Origin: Gentiana macrophylla | Taxonomy: Eukaryota; Streptophyta; Magnoliopsida; Gentianales; Gentianaceae | DNA: 64,000 nt | Direction: 5' to 3' | Assembly: GCA_026214975.1 (NCBI GenBank) | Contig: CM047806.1 | Location: forward strand, 101,200,239-101,264,238 | Shown: positions 1-12,139 of the stretch, piece by piece | Numbering within the stretch: position 1 is the first letter of the stretch | Layout of the letters: every line of letters begins with the position of its first letter | Notes under the pieces: model-generated | Databases searched by the model: none | What the model was told of the DNA's origin: nothing | Seen by the model: the letters and a program-made list of their open reading frames with translations, nothing else | Translations under genes and position numbers: made by a program

Positions 1-1154
1 TCTCTCACCAATCTGCCTCACAATTCACATTTCTAACCATTCTTTCATCCCCTCTCTTTCTTTCCATCTATTTCACTCTCCCACCCTAACCCAATCCCTT
101 AACCAATTTCAACCCACCCATAATCACTCTGTCTTACCCACCCTTTATCTTTTCTTACCATCCTTATAGATATCTTTTTCTAAACCCATCACACTCTCAA
201 CCTCCATTTTGTTTACAAAATACCTTTGTGTTGCGGAATTTGAAATATTGCTAAGTTTTAATGATTATCTTTTATAATTTTGGGTTTCATGATCCTAGCT
301 GGGATACGTGTAGCTCTGAACCTAGCTAGATTTTAAAAGTTTTTGGTTCGATCGAAATACAACTTCTCTTTCTACCGGAAGATTTCAATTTCACAATTTT
401 TCTGACCCTTCCGGCATATAGATGATGAGTTTTGTTCTAAGATATCACACCGATCCGACTTTGTTGATGACGTTGAGACCTTCCACGTGCTAAATTGGGT
501 AATTAGTAATTTCGAGGAATAGCTACATCTCCCTAAGTTGTTGATCTCCAATCCAAGCGAGAAGTTTCTGCGCTAAGTATCGGATTTTATATTTAGCCGA
601 TAGGTCACATTCGATTTGTTATACCTTACAAAGTTTCTCTTTTACGTTGGATTGAATACATGGTTGATCCAGTCAACATCCTGTTTTCCCACGTGAGGTA
701 ATGTTTTTTTTTGTCTTCTCCACCCGGTTTTAAGAATATTTAAGCGGTGGAGGTTATAGATGAAGTCTACCATCTTTCGTTGCATGTTTATTTTTCTTTC
801 TATTTAGTATTTTTCTTTTTGCGTCTATATGTATCTTTTTTTTAGAATTCGTGTCTAAACGAGTCGTTTTAACTGCTTGGTTTTACTTGTCATTGGTTGT
901 ATGGAATAAAGTGGCTTAATTTGTTTTTGGATATTTTATATCTAATTACTGCCACATTATTTTATAACTTCCATTGATATGTTATTAACGGTTTCGTGGA
1001 GTTTCTGTTTGGTTTGCTTAAACAGGTCTTCACTTGCTTCTCTACGACGTGCTTAGATTACTCCGATGTTCTGCATCTACTTGAGGGCCATTTCCAGAGC
1101 TAAGTTTTTTTTCTTAAATTCTCATTTTTATTTGTCATTGGGGACAATGACATG

Positions 1155-1177
1155 TTTAAGTGGGGGGGGGGGGGTAG
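1155..1177 (+). promoter_or_regulatory. Upstream polypurine-like G tract (13 G)
   Basis: TTTAAGT followed by thirteen G and TAGG. It resembles the true polypurine tract at 1958-1976 but lies about 800 bp upstream of it. Equivalent AAGTGnGGGG tracts occur in the tails of the other gypsy copies in this window (19799-19815, 31005-31020, 38884-38902 and 49631-49645). A role as a second plus-strand priming site is inference. Confidence 0.5.
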
Positions 1178-1957
1178 GAGACTTAGCTATGATGTACTAT
1201 AATAAAAAATTGAATAAAACGGTGAAAAGTTGAATTTTTTTGAATAAATGCCATATTATTTATCTCGTACCCTTAGAATTGTGAGTTCCTAGCTAAGAAT
1301 TGATAGGAAAGGAACCAATTAGCATGAGTACGTGATCATTTTATACTTATGTGAATGTAAATTTAAGGATATTCATGCCGATTGTTGCAAGTAGTTATTT
1401 ATTATTCGATTACTCAATCTTTGAATCGAGTTTTGCATAGATGATTGATTATCTGAACTTAGTGTCGATATTTATCTACTGATGTATTCTTATCTTCTAG
1501 CCATCAAAGTGGAGCAATAAGCTTGAGAATAATCTGTGTTTTAACAAAGCGTTAAACACTGGGCTTGTAGTAACATTACCAAAGTAGCCTCGCGCTTGTG
1601 GTAATATTCATGCTATTGACTCATCCGTGAGAGAAGACTTCTTGCAATGCATAATTTACTTTTAAAGAAAGTTTCTTTCTTGAGATGTGTTAATACTTGA
1701 AAATATGAAAGTGGAAAAAATTCAACTTTTAAGAGGCTTCGAGTATTTTTCTCTGTCTCCAAGTCCAAAAACCTTCTGGATAACGCTCTTGCTTATTGCA
1801 CCATGTCTTTACCCACTTCGATTCATAGCGAGTAGTGAATAATGGGTACCTTATGAGCACGAGTGGTATGAGTTGACTCGAGTTTCTTGTGTAAGTATGA
1901 TTTGACAAAATGTTGACTTGGGGAATGACTTATTGATGCTTTGTTCGGGACGATCAA

Positions 1958-1976
1958 AGTCTAAGAGGGGGGTAGT
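1958..1976 (+). promoter_or_regulatory. Polypurine tract of G1
   Basis: Purine-rich run ending AGAGGGGGGTAGT immediately before the LTR start. In LTR retrotransposons this tract resists RNase H and primes plus-strand DNA synthesis. Confidence 0.85.
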
Positions 1977-3690
1977 TGATGACGGTCAAATTATACCCGT
2001 AAAAGTCATCAACATTGACCTTAAATCGAGATTAATAATATATATTTTATAATTAAATCACGTGTTATATTGAATATTTAATGTTATGTGATTTATAATT
2101 TATAATTTGGTATTTATCCATTTTGTACTATTTAAAAGAGATAATTTGGCATTTATCTGTTTTTATTTATAACTTGGTATTTATCCGTTATTATTATTTA
2201 AATATGATTTACTTTAGGATAAATATTTATTTTGTAGATTGAGATAAATTTTGGAGGATAAATGCAAATAGAAGAATTAAATCTCAAGATAAATCAAAGA
2301 AAATTCAAGATAAAGATCGGATAAGCACGAAAAGAGGAGTAAGGAATGACAAGAGTTGGCGCCAATGGGGGACGCACCAAGGGGGGCGCATTTTGCATTT
2401 TATTTTTGAGATCGACCGGGAGTTATCTCTTATTTGTTTTGATATTTTGAAGTATATCTCTTAATTAGCTTGAACCCCTATAAATAAAGGCATTTCATAC
2501 ACGCCATACACACCGTATACACCTTAGACACTTCTCTTGAAATATAATAAAGTTCTCAGTTTTTCTTAGAGCAGTTTTTATGCAAGTTCTGCAATAATGT
2601 AAATTCTTGTATTTATTTGTTCTTAGTTCTTTGTAATTAAGCCCCCAATTATTGTTTATCGTTTGAGGTTGTTCGTTCTTCTCCGAACGATGTAGATCTA
2701 AGGATACGATATGAGGCAGTGGGGATTCCTTGTCTATAAGGATCCACACGCCCAGATCTGTTATCCGGTGACCTATAGATGACTTTGGTATGATCGACAG
2801 CCGTGTTTTTAGTAGATCTATATAATTGCTTTATGAACTTCTATTTTATCCGTTACGTATGTAGAAACGCTAAGATTTAGTTTTTCGCCGAGTCAATCTA
2901 GCCACGTCTTTATGGTGTGATTGTCCACCTAGAATTTCTTATCTTAGTAGGTATGACTACGGCTACGTTGATCGTCTGTTTTAATTAGCGTATTATTAGG
3001 AAATACCAATATAGTACTCCTCGGTCGGCTCATGAATTGATCTTCCGGGACTTTCAGCGAGATCCAGATCTGTGTTATATTTGGGAATTGCTAGCGCCTA
3101 GTTATACGTAAATCGTAGATTAACATGATACCTAAAAAGTTAGTGTTAATGGGACGGAGACTGATGCGATCGCTTAGGAAGTACGCCTAATCACAGGAAT
3201 GTTGCCTAGGTGAGGAATACGGTTAATATCGGCATCCCTAGTTTTGTAAGTGTGCAAGTCATATGAGATGGAGGCCTAAAAAGTGAAGTCACGTGATGTA
3301 GCATAGTGATTTAGATGGCCTACCCGGAGCTAGATCTAGTTTAGGGGATGACTCCCGTAGCCAATATAAAAGGAATACGAATCGGATTAATAGTTGACGA
3401 GTCTAGCTTAATTATATTGAATCTCTAGATCCAAACGATAACATAATAATTGGGGAGGTTAATTACGTTGTGTTGTGTCGTGTCCTTTATCTTTCTTGTC
3501 TTTTGTTGGTCGTAGACCGCTTTATGTCCTTGATATGAATAATTAATTGTTTGTATATAAATGACCACAATTTGGTTCCCTGTGGGATCGACCTTGATTC
3601 GCTATAACTATACTACGATGGACCTAGTCCTCTTGCTAGTATTGGTTTATGGTGGTCAAGTATTTTATTATCACTTGATCTACGTCATCA
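1977..3690 (+). repeat. 3' LTR of gypsy element G1
   Basis: A 1714-bp LTR bounded by the inverted ends TGATGACG and CGTCATCA. The left border follows a polypurine tract; the right border abuts copia LTR sequence, so G1 inserted into that LTR. The next five bases (ACGCC) would be the target duplication, but the other end of G1 is outside the window. A TATA box lies about 500 bp in. The 3' part holds a motif (gatcgaccttg, then ctagtcct) also seen in the solo LTR at 61870-63293, which is a diverged relative. Confidence 0.85.
2479..2486 (+). promoter_or_regulatory. TATA box of the G1 LTR
   Basis: TATAAATA within CCCCTATAAATAAAGG, placed as expected at the U3/R boundary of a plant LTR. Transcription would start about 30 bp downstream. 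Confidence 0.65.
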
Positions 3691-4069
3691 ACGCCACGCC
3701 TCAGTTGGATTTGGAACAGTCTCACAGCAGCATTCAGTATTAGAAAAATAAAATATTTATTTTATTTGCAAAACCGAGCCTTATCGTGTACGCAGGACAC
3801 GCGGGCATGCACAAGCCCAAGGGTAAACCCGGATTGGATTTGCACCCCCCACACACGAGATCGTGTATAATGTTGGTTTCTTATTCCAACTACACTAAAA
3901 CAACATCATATGAATATTGACTCTTTTCCCTTCTTCCAACCATTGTGGGAGAAATAACTTCTTCCCATTTTTCCTTTCCATAACACTTTCCATTCACACA
4001 CTTAAGCCCAATAGGCCCAATATGACATATTATTTAAAATATTCCATTTTAAGCATCAATTTTCCAACA
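3691..4069 (-). repeat. 3' LTR of the copia element, truncated by G1
   Basis: On the minus strand the LTR begins TGTTGGAAAATTGATG at 4069. It matches the copy at 53832-54044 closely over its first 210 bp or so and then continues to the G1 boundary at 3690. The lower part includes an AT-rich stretch with AATAAAAT-like signals near 3745-3770, fitting an R/poly(A) region. The true LTR end was probably displaced by the G1 insertion. Confidence 0.75.
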
Positions 4070-4632
4070 ATCCCCCACATGAATGGAAATTGTGTAAAAC
4101 CCTAGCAAAGGCTCTAAGAATGATAGAGAGTTCAGCGGTAGATGAATGCATAGGATAGGTAGGTGAGACCCTTTGAACCTTCCCTTGATAAGATATGTTT
4201 ACTTTACTAGCTGATTAGTAGACGCGATGTCCTTGAACTATTCTGCTGTTGATGTAAACGATGACATATTTACCACAATGCATCTACCTAGCAACATTTA
4301 GTTCTTGTGGTTATGTCCATTTTGGCCGTGGACATCTGCCTGGTTCTGCAAGAGTTTCTAAGAATTGCGCCCTATACAATTCCCTATGAAGTGGCCCTTC
4401 TTCTCTCTCACATAGGTTATTATGTAATTCGGAATTTCTCGAATTATTCTTCTTACACAAATCATTAAAAGCTTTACTGGTAAGCTTATCCTTGTTCTCA
4501 CTGTTTTTCATCTTAGGAATGAGATGGAGGGTAACCCCCCACAGTGATCTCTACTTTTGCAGTTAGGGTGTCCCTTTGAACCAAGATCTTGGGATCTCCA
4601 ATCTACAAGGTAGGGTTTTCCTTCACAAAAGT
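4070..4632 (-). other. Copia 3' untranslated region with polypurine tract
   Basis: Between the RNase H stop and the 3' LTR. On the minus strand ATGTGGGGGAT (4070-4080) directly precedes the LTR and is the polypurine tract. No credible protein is encoded; short open frames here have no recognisable family. Confidence 0.7.
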
Positions 4633-5885
4633 TTATTCCATGGGCTTTAGTCTCATTCCTCTTGATGACTTTGCAACTACTTCTCTATTTAAACCTTTGG
4701 TTGGCGGATCCGCAAGATTATCCTCTGACTTAACATAGTCTAAGGTAATCATACCAGTAGAAAGTTGTTGTCTAATAGAGTTATGTCTTCGGCGTATATG
4801 CCTTGACTTACCATTATACATTTTGTTCTGTGCTCGTCCAATCGCAGATTGACTGTCACAATGAATACATATTCCTGGCACAGGTTTTGGCCATTGAGGA
4901 ACATCCTCTAAGAATTGATGCAACCATTCTGCCTCTTCTCCACATTTATCTAAAGCTACAAACTCAGATTCCATTGTGGATTTGGTTATCACAGATTTGT
5001 TGAGAAGATTTCCAAGACACGACTCCACCTCTAATGTGAATACAAAACCACTTGTGGATTTTGAATCTTTTGAATCGATATCCAATTTGCATCAAGATAT
5101 CCTTCATAACAAGAGGTTCTCTTTGTATAGTGAAGGCCATACTTACGAGTATATCTTAAATATCTCAGTAACCTCACTATAGCTTTCCAATGATCATTAC
5201 TCGGATTACTAGTATATCTGCTTAGCTTGCCAACAGCATAAGCGATATCCGGTCTAGTACAACTCATTAAGTACATTAGACTTCCAATAATCCTTGCGTA
5301 CTCTAATTGAGACACACTTTCACCTTTATTCTTTAACAAATGCTGACTCTGATCTATCGGAGTTCTGGCTTCATTTGAGTCATCTTTATTGAATTTTTCC
5401 AGGATTTTATCAATATAATTAAATTGACTCAAAATGAGACCATACGAATTTCTTGTAATTCTAATTCCCAGTATCATCTCTGCTAAACCCATATCTTTCA
5501 TTTCAAATCTGGCATTTAACATATCTTTGATAGATTTGATCATCTTATCATTGCTTCCAATAATAAGCATGTCATCAACGTAAAGACACAAAATGACATA
5601 GCCATCTTTTGTTTCTTTCATGTAAATGCATTTATCACATTCATTGGTTTTGAAACCCTTTTCAAGCATAACATGATCAAATATCTCATGCCATTGTTTT
5701 GGTGCTTGTTTTAAGCCATACAAAGACTTAACTAATTTACACACTTTCTTATCTTGTCCTGGGCTAGAAAAAGCCTCAGGTTGTTCCATGTAGATTTCTT
5801 CATCTAAATCTCCATTTAAGAAAGCTTTTTTTACATCCATCTGGTGTACTTGTAAATTACGCAAAGCGCCTATAGCAAGTACCAT
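4633..5885 (-). pseudogene. Copia reverse transcriptase and RNase H
   Basis: Two overlapping frames. The first (from 5885) is a copia RVT_2 reverse transcriptase. It has the [19 protein letters not shown] block, SLYGLKQAP, the catalytic YVDD in [13 protein letters not shown], then the connection region ([20 protein letters not shown]). The second (5085-4633) is RNase H: the STSGFVFTL region, TKSTMESEFVAL, HCDSQSAI and the terminal DNLADPPTKGL. A frame change near 5031-5085 separates them, so the copy is broken there. The polyprotein would make the cDNA in the virus-like particle. It continues upstream into 5886-6651. Confidence 0.9.
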
Positions 5886-6651
5886 CCTAATGGATGTTAT
5901 TCTCGTTACTGGAGAATATGTATCAAAATAGTCAAGACCTTTTTTTTTGACTGTATCTTTTTATTACCAGTCTGGCCTTATATTTATCAATAGATCCATC
6001 AGGTTTCATTTTCCTTTTAAAGATCCATTTTGATCCTAGTGGTTTACATCCTGGAGGTAGATCAACTAACTCCCATGTATGATTTTGCAATATATAATTT
6101 ATTTCACTATTTATTGCTTCTTTCCACATTGGACCTTCAGAAAAAGTTGTCGCCTCCTTGAAATTTTGAGGATATGTCTCTATCATATATGTGATAAAAT
6201 CTTTACCAAAAGATTTTTCAGTCCTCGACCTTTTACTTCTTCTTGGCTCAACCTTAGTTGGCTCTTCCTCATTCACTTGTTCAGAAGGGTGATCCTGAAC
6301 ATAAACACGCTTTAATGAACTAGATTCATTTGTTTTAGCCAGGAATACATTCTCAAAGAATGATGCATTTCTTGATTCCATTATCGTATTTTTGTGTATT
6401 TCAGGATTATCTGATTTATACACAAGAAACCGATAAGCACTACTAGTGTGTGCATATCCAATGAATATACAATCAACAGTTTTTGAACCTATCTTTACTA
6501 CTTTGGGTGTAGGTACGAGCACTTTTGCAAGGCACCCCCACACTCGCAAGTATTTGTAGGATGGAGGTTTACCCTTCCATAGTTCATAATGAGTTTTCTC
6601 TTGTTTCTTTCGGGGTATCTTATTCAAAAGATAATTGCTAGATAGGATAGC
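5886..6651 (-). pseudogene. Copia integrase C-terminal part and RT N-terminal part
   Basis: On the minus strand the frame starts inside the integrase core (SNYLLNKIPRKK), passes through the copia GKPPSYKYLRVWGCLA block and a basic linker (EPRRSKRSRTEKSFG), and enters RT at FKEATTFSEGPMWKEAI and SKWIFKRKMKPDGSIDKYKA. A frameshift near 5932 at a T-run separates it from the RT frame below. The upstream end is cut at 6651 by the outer gypsy insertion; the missing integrase sequence resumes at 52237. The open frame continues to 6708 only by chance into LTR sequence. Confidence 0.88.
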
Positions 6652-8228
6652 TGTTAAGGGTGATTTTATATGATTTATATCGTTATATTTTGTAACAATT
6701 CTCTCCATATTCGTATAATTCGCATAGAAATTAAGTGTTTAATTGATTTATTGAGCAAATGTGTTTTTAAACGGTTTAATCGCAAAGTTAGTGGATTTAT
6801 GGGGTTTTATTGTTGATGTTATTACACTTTGCAATGTTTTATTATCTTGTAGATACACGAAATTGGTTCAAAAGAGGATTAAAAGATATTAAGGATCGGA
6901 TTTATATGAAGAAAAAGAGATAGATATGAAGTTGATTGAAGATAGAGATGGAAAAATCAGATTTGAAGTAACCTGAACGTGCGTTCAATTCTCCGTCCAG
7001 TGGACGGGCGACCACCTTCTTGGACGGGTGTCCAGGCTGGAATATTGGATTCAGAGTTCTCCTAAAATTGGTGGACGAGCGTCTGATTTAATGAAGGACG
7101 GGCGTCTGATCATGACTCGGCCCGATTCGAAGATTTCAAGCTAAGTGGACGGGCGTTCAGCTACTCGAACGAGCGTCCAGTCGGCCGACATAGCAGCACC
7201 GCCTTAAAATTCTATATATAGCTGCGTTATTTTCAACCCTAGAGGGATTATTCTTCGAACCCTAAACCCTGGGGGCGGCCTAGCTGTGATTTTTATCAGT
7301 TTTTACTCAAAGTTTATGCTTTTAAATTTCTAGTTTAGATCAAATACTTTTATGTACTTTTATTCAAGTAATTCGAACTTCAAGAGGATGCTAAGAGGCT
7401 AGACCTCTATTGAACAAGCGTTGTGAAGCCATCCGATCAACAATTCAGTTTCGTTTCTCGATTGTCTTGTGAGTTTTTAATTCAAGTCGTTTCTTTATTA
7501 TGTTTATCATGTTTTTATGCAATTTATATCGAAAGATCTTTGCATGTTGATTGTTTATATTGATTAGAATCATGTTAAACCTTATATCCCCATGATAAAG
7601 AATAGATCTTTGATCTAAATAACTAGAGTTATTAGGTTAGATTTCTAGGTTAGAAACTTATAAATTTCACACCTTGGTTAGAAAGCGTTAATCTTTAGGA
7701 TCGAAAGATAGAAGATTAATAGGCGAACTTGTCTAAGAAATTAGGAGTTCATACCTTGGCTAGGTGAATCACAACTTGGTTAGAAATCACGAGGTAATCG
7801 AGATAGAAATTGATTGTTATAGGATAGGTGGATCAATAGCTTGTTCGTTCGTAAATTATTGATTAAATCACTTGAACTTGAATTGCTTAGTAAACTTACA
7901 ATCTTTATTTCATAATAGATTTAGAATAGATTTAGTTTAGATAATTTTGTTCGCAACCATATCTTCCTGGCTTTAGGTCTCGATCTTCTGTCCAGTTATT
8001 CTTATTGTTAGTTTCGTTTTTCGTTTTAGTTCTTCACTGTTTTGTTTTCGTATCTTTTTAGTAGTAATCGTGACATAGTTAGGTTAGATAATAAAAACTA
8101 GAGTAAGCAACCCCGATTCCCCGTAAGATCGACCCGGTATCAACCTCTATACTACGATCCCTACACTTGGGGTATACCGGATTTATAAATTTATTACTTG
8201 TTTATTTTCATTACAAAAATCCGTGACA
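6652..8228 (+). repeat. 5' LTR of the outer gypsy element
   Basis: 1577-bp LTR starting TGTTAAGGGTG and ending CCGTGACA. It matches 50666-52231 along its whole length. Most disagreements are small and cluster in 7000-7300 and near CAG/CTG sites. U3 holds a cluster of GGACGnnCGTCC-type palindromes (about 6975-7195) directly upstream of the TATA box. The right border is fixed by the PBS, the left by the duplication ATAGC. Confidence 0.92.
7213..7220 (+). promoter_or_regulatory. TATA box of the outer 5' LTR
   Basis: TATATATA within AATTCTATATATAGC, just after the palindrome cluster and before a conserved CCCTAGAGGGATT block. It is the likely genomic RNA promoter. The 3' LTR equivalent is at 51225-51232. 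Confidence 0.65.
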
Positions 8229-8234
8229 AGTCTT

Positions 8235-8252
8235 TGGCGCCATTGCCGGGGA
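8235..8252 (+). promoter_or_regulatory. Primer binding site, tRNA-Asp type
   Basis: TGGCGCCATTGCCGGGGA, six bases after the LTR end. It is complementary to the 3' end of plant tRNA-Asp(GTC), with one mismatch (A for G) against the copies in the inner family. This is where minus-strand cDNA synthesis would start. Confidence 0.9.
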
Positions 8253-8583
8253 ACCGGACGGTTGTCTAGTTTTTATCTTCGTTAGTCATTTAATTTAGAT
8301 ATTTTGTTTTTTTTAGTTTCTGTTTTTCGTAAGGTAAAAATTTCTATTTCGTTTCTGTTCCAGTAAACGGGCGTCTAGGGTAGTGGACGCCCGTCCGGTC
8401 AAATTTTTATAACTCTGTTCGTATTTTTACCCTGTTAGACGAGCGTCCAGTTATGCGAACGCCCGTCATGTTCATTCTCCAGGCAGACGCCCGTCTAGTA
8501 ACTTGGACGCCCGTCTAGCCTGTCTGCCACCATTTTCCCTCTCTATTCGTTCTCGTTAAATAACTAGATTTTGGTTTCGGTTT
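8253..8583 (+). other. Leader of the outer element with GGACG palindromes
   Basis: Noncoding stretch between PBS and gag. From about 8360 to 8525 it carries at least six copies of GACGCCCGTC or its complement (GGACGCCCGTC, GACGAGCGTCC, GAACGCCCGTC). The same words occur in the LTR U3 and upstream of the internal TATA box at 47102. The purpose is unknown; enhancer or packaging roles are inference. Confidence 0.6.
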
Positions 8584-10055
8584 ATGCAAACTCGGAGTCA
8601 AAAAGGGCCACTACTCTATACCCCTGACCTCGAGCGGACCATAGTCCGACCAAACAGGAGAAGGCTACGTTTTGCGGACCTCCCTGACGAAGAGAACACA
8701 GTCGATCGAGATATCGAGCAAGATCTAGCTCAAGAGATCCGAAAATATAGTCATTATGGCTGCTGAAGATAGACGTACGTTGGCTGACTACGCCATGCCT
8801 GGCGAAGTCAAGGTCAACCCGGCTATCGTTCTACCAACCATCACTGCACCTACCTTTGAACTGAAACCCGGGCTCATTCAAATGATGCAGCATGCATCCA
8901 TCTTCCACGGTTTTCAGTCAGAAAATCCTCATACTCACTTACACACGTTTCTAGAGATATGCGGTACAACTCGCATCCAAGGAGTAAGTGAGGATGCTAT
9001 AAAGCTTAAATCGCTTTTCCATTTTCCTTACGAGGGAGGCAAAGGAGTGGTACCACTCTCTTCCTCTCAAACCATCACTACACAGGCGGAACTCGAGAAA
9101 GAGTTCCTGAGTCAATACTTCCCACCTTCTAAGACAAAATCCCAATGTTTAAGTGATATTTTCACATTCTGGTCGAAGGAAAATGAGTCATTTTTCGAGT
9201 GTTGGAAGAGGTTTAAGTCTCTTCTTAGAAAGTGTCCCCATCATGGCTTGCCGTTACAAAGGCAAGTCAATACTTTTTTCAGTGGATTGACCGAGCTCAC
9301 GAAGGGCATGGTTAATAGTTCTTCTGGTGGGGCATTTTTAAGGAAAACACCTGAAGAGGGGTGGGCATTATTCGAGGATATTGCCAAATACAATTATGCC
9401 CCCTCATATCAAGCTATCCAAGCACCTCCTCCTCCCAAGATCGGTGAGGTGAATATGCAAAGTCTGATCGCCATGCTGCAAAAGTAGATGGCAGCTTCTC
9501 AAGTTTCTCCTAATCAGATCAATCATAACTCTTCCTTTCAACAGAACTCTCAAGTTCTGTACTGTGAAAATTGTTGTCAGAATGGCCATATGGTTGGCCA
9601 GTGTCAATTTGTCTCCCCCTCTGCTTATGAAGTTAATACTGTTCATGACAATGGGCGGTATAATCGATCCACATGTCGAAGCTGACAATATGGGACATAC
9701 ATCCCGTTTCTGTCCTATGAACGGACAGAATGCTGAAGTAAACGCTTTCTCTGGCCAGACCAATCAGTGGTTTAATAATCAATTCTCTGGCCTGAGTAAT
9801 CCTCAAAACCATGGTTTTAGTCAGAATCAAAATTTCAATCCAAATTCGAATTTTAATCAAAATCAAAACTTCAATCGAAACCCTACTTACAACCAAAACC
9901 AAAACTCCAATTTCTCCAATCAGAATCAAAGGTTCAGTCAGAATTGGCCTAACAATTCTAATTCTACATTTCAGAATCGGTCCAGCCAGCCTTATCTGCA
10001 AAACTTCCAAAAATCTCAAGGCCCCTCACACTCGAATGATATCCAAGCTGAATGA
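8584..10055 (+). pseudogene. Gag polyprotein, frameshifted (outer element)
   Basis: Starts MQTRSQKGPLLYTPDLE at 8584, the usual N-terminus of this gag type. The frame shifts at about 8756-8766 into the main retrotransposon gag domain (8756-9487: LADYAMPGE, FELKPGLIQMMQHASIFHG, HTHLHTFLEICGTT, the FPPSKT block, CPHHGLP). An in-frame stop at 9485-9487 precedes the zinc knuckle CENCCQNGHMVGQC (CCHC spacing) near 9560-9605. Another frameshift leads into an Asn/Gln/Phe-rich region with many NQN repeats (9690-10055). Around residue 85 the usual LRLFPFSL block is shortened. Gag would form the particle and bind RNA; this copy could not be read through without several frame corrections. Confidence 0.88.
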
Positions 10056-10544
10056 AGCTCCTTTCGGGAAGAGCAAAACAAAAACATCCAACTCCTGATG
10101 AGCACAAACAAAAATCTTGAGAGGCAAATAGGGCAATTGGCTGAACAATTAGCTTCTAGACCCCCAGGGTAGTTGCCCAGCTTCACAGAAAAGAATCCAA
10201 AGGGTGGTCAAGTTGCTCAGGCCGATTTGAATAACAGCCAATGCACTGACCTGGTGCCTTCAATTCCGTACGGTAGAGAAGAGGCCAGTGTCGATGAACT
10301 TAAGGTCAGGTACTCAACTAAGTGGTCCCCCTCACTAGGGAAACCACTAACCCCTCCCCGCCAAATGATAAGGCGGGAGGGAAGTCGAGCACCCTACGTT
10401 CCCCTTGGCTGCAAGAGAATACTCAGGTGGTTGATCCCATGAGAGGTGAAAGAGTTGGAAGTCCTCAGGTGGCTGAACCCACGAGGAATGAAGAATCAAG
10501 TGAGAGTCGGGAGGTCAACCCACGACTAGTAAGAAGAATGAAAA
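10056..10544 (+). other. Gag-protease linker of the outer element
   Basis: Low-complexity polar coding remnant between the Asn-rich end of gag and the protease. Fragments such as LERQIGQLAEQLASR (about 10115-10160) are typical of the gag C-terminal coiled segment in this lineage. The frame changes several times. No separate gene is supported. Confidence 0.6.
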
Positions 10545-11736
10545 GTGGTGAGGTGGAAGGACTTGGAAGACAAAGTCGCCGATTCATCCTCGAAGAAAGT
10601 CTTTTCTGAGAGTGACTTGAACAAGCTTCCATTTCCACCTAGAAAAAGCAACATCTCATTGAATGAGGATAAAAAGTATGAAAAAGTGCTAAACCTTCTG
10701 AAAAATACTCAGGTTAATCTTCCATTATCCGAGGTTTTGGTGGAGATGCCTAAGTATACCAAATTCATCAAGGATGTTGTTTCATCTAAGAAGAAGTTGG
10801 CAGACATGGATCGGTTGATTGGTGAGGATTGCTCTATGATCAATTATGATGATCTACCAATCAAGAGGGGTGACCCTGGGAAATTTGTTCTCAAATTGCT
10901 GATGGGAGGCCTAGTCTTCCCAAACTCTTTATGTGACCTGGGTGCATCCATAAGCCTGATGCCATTGTCTGCATGCAAAGCGACTTGGGTTAGACAATCT
11001 TCTAGAACCCACCACCATGAATCTTCAATTCGCGGATAGATCTTCCAAGAAAGCTGCGGGAATACTAAAGGACGTGTTAGTTCAAATTGAAAGATTTACC
11101 TTCCCGGTTGACTGGTACGCTCTGGACATAGAGAAGGATGAGAATGTCCCTCTAATTCTTGGGAGACCTTTTCTGTCTACAGCCAGAGCCCTCATTGACT
11201 GTGATGGTGGGCAAGTGACGATACGAGTTGGTGATCAAGAGGTGAGTTACAATGTTTCCAAAGCTAGCCAGAGACCCTCTGAAAGACCGACCGGCTTCTC
11301 CATTGACGATATGTCTGATGACTTCAATGATTTCATGGAAAAGAAAGTCATGGCTGTTGCAACTGAATACGAGCTACTAGTTGAGAAGCTGAATAATCAT
11401 GGTGTGGTGAATCTAGCACAGTTAGAAGCTGAATTGGAGGATGAGTTGTTGAAAGGAGAAGCTTTGGTAGTGGGACCAATAAGTAAACTCAGCGATGTTG
11501 AGTTGAAAAGTGGTGATCTTAAATCAAGTTTGGAAGACCCCCCTGCAGATCTGGTACTGAAGCCATTGCCTAAACATCTTAAGTATGTGTTTCTAAAAGA
11601 AGGTGACAAGCTTCCATTAATTATATCTGCCAAGCTGTCTCGATTAGAAGAAATGAAGCTGGTAAACGTTTTGAGGAAAAATGAGAAAGCCTTTGGTTGG
11701 CAAGTAGGAGACATCAGAGGGATATCTCCTGACATC
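10545..11736 (+). pseudogene. Aspartic protease and start of RT (outer element)
   Basis: The first frame (10545-11039) includes LPFPPRKS, LVEMPKYTKFIKDVVSSKKKL and the active-site block LCDLGASISLMPLS, where Asp-Leu-Gly replaces the usual Asp-Thr/Ser-Gly. A frameshift near 11000 leads to the second frame (11017-11736) with NVPLILGRPFLSTARALIDC, the second half of the protease fold. The connection then runs through LKPLPKHLKYVFL and ends at KAFGWQVGDIRGISPDI, the start of RT. The reading stops there because the inner gypsy family is inserted at 11737; RT resumes at 43068. The protease would mature Gag-Pol in the particle. Confidence 0.88.
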
Positions 11737-12139
11737 TGATAACGGAAAAATTCACCGTTATTTTTATAACTTTTCAACCCGTTTCTGATATCATTTTGAG
11801 TATTTTTATATCAGTTCGAGTCTTTAATTCCAATGTTTCATCTAAATATGTTAGTAGTAGTTATTATATAAAATATCGTATTTTTATCGTGTTTTTAGAA
11901 GTTTTTATTAGTTTTTGTACCGGTTTAGTAACCGGAGTGTCGTGTCGGATTTACGTTTGGTATTTTGGTGGTTTATTGCAGAATCATAAGTAGACCAAGA
12001 TCCTACGTAACGACATGTTTTGAGCCCTAAAAGAGGTGTTTAGAGGGTTAGAAGAAGGTGCCATAAGCTTACGAGTTCAAAAGGGTCGTTTTTCCTAAGT
12101 ACTTGAATCGTTACATATTTTCGACGGAGATTTGACCCA

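Larger units (their letters stand above)
1..1976 (+). mobile_element. Internal 3' noncoding tail of Athila-like Ty3/gypsy element G1
   Basis: No convincing protein is encoded here. The stretch ends in a polypurine tract directly followed by an LTR beginning TGATGACGG, so it is the untranslated tail of a plus-strand gypsy element whose coding part lies left of the window. It resembles the tails of the two other gypsy families here in having an upstream G-rich tract (1155-1177) and a polypurine tract at the end. A pair of direct repeats lies around 1573-1640 (GGGCTTGTAGTAACATTACC and a diverged copy), at about the place where the other families have twin hairpins. The first 230 bases are pyrimidine-rich and otherwise featureless. 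Family placement is inferred from tail architecture, not from protein. Confidence 0.7.

Noticed and set aside
1573..1640. Twin hairpins in G1 equal to those of the other families
   Set aside because: There is a pair of direct repeats at about the right place, but the TAGGG...TCCTA arms and the loop are absent, so homology is not shown.
2495..2749. 84-codon minus-strand frame in the G1 LTR
   Set aside because: Antisense to the LTR, no recognisable domain, and the region is explained by promoter and R sequence.
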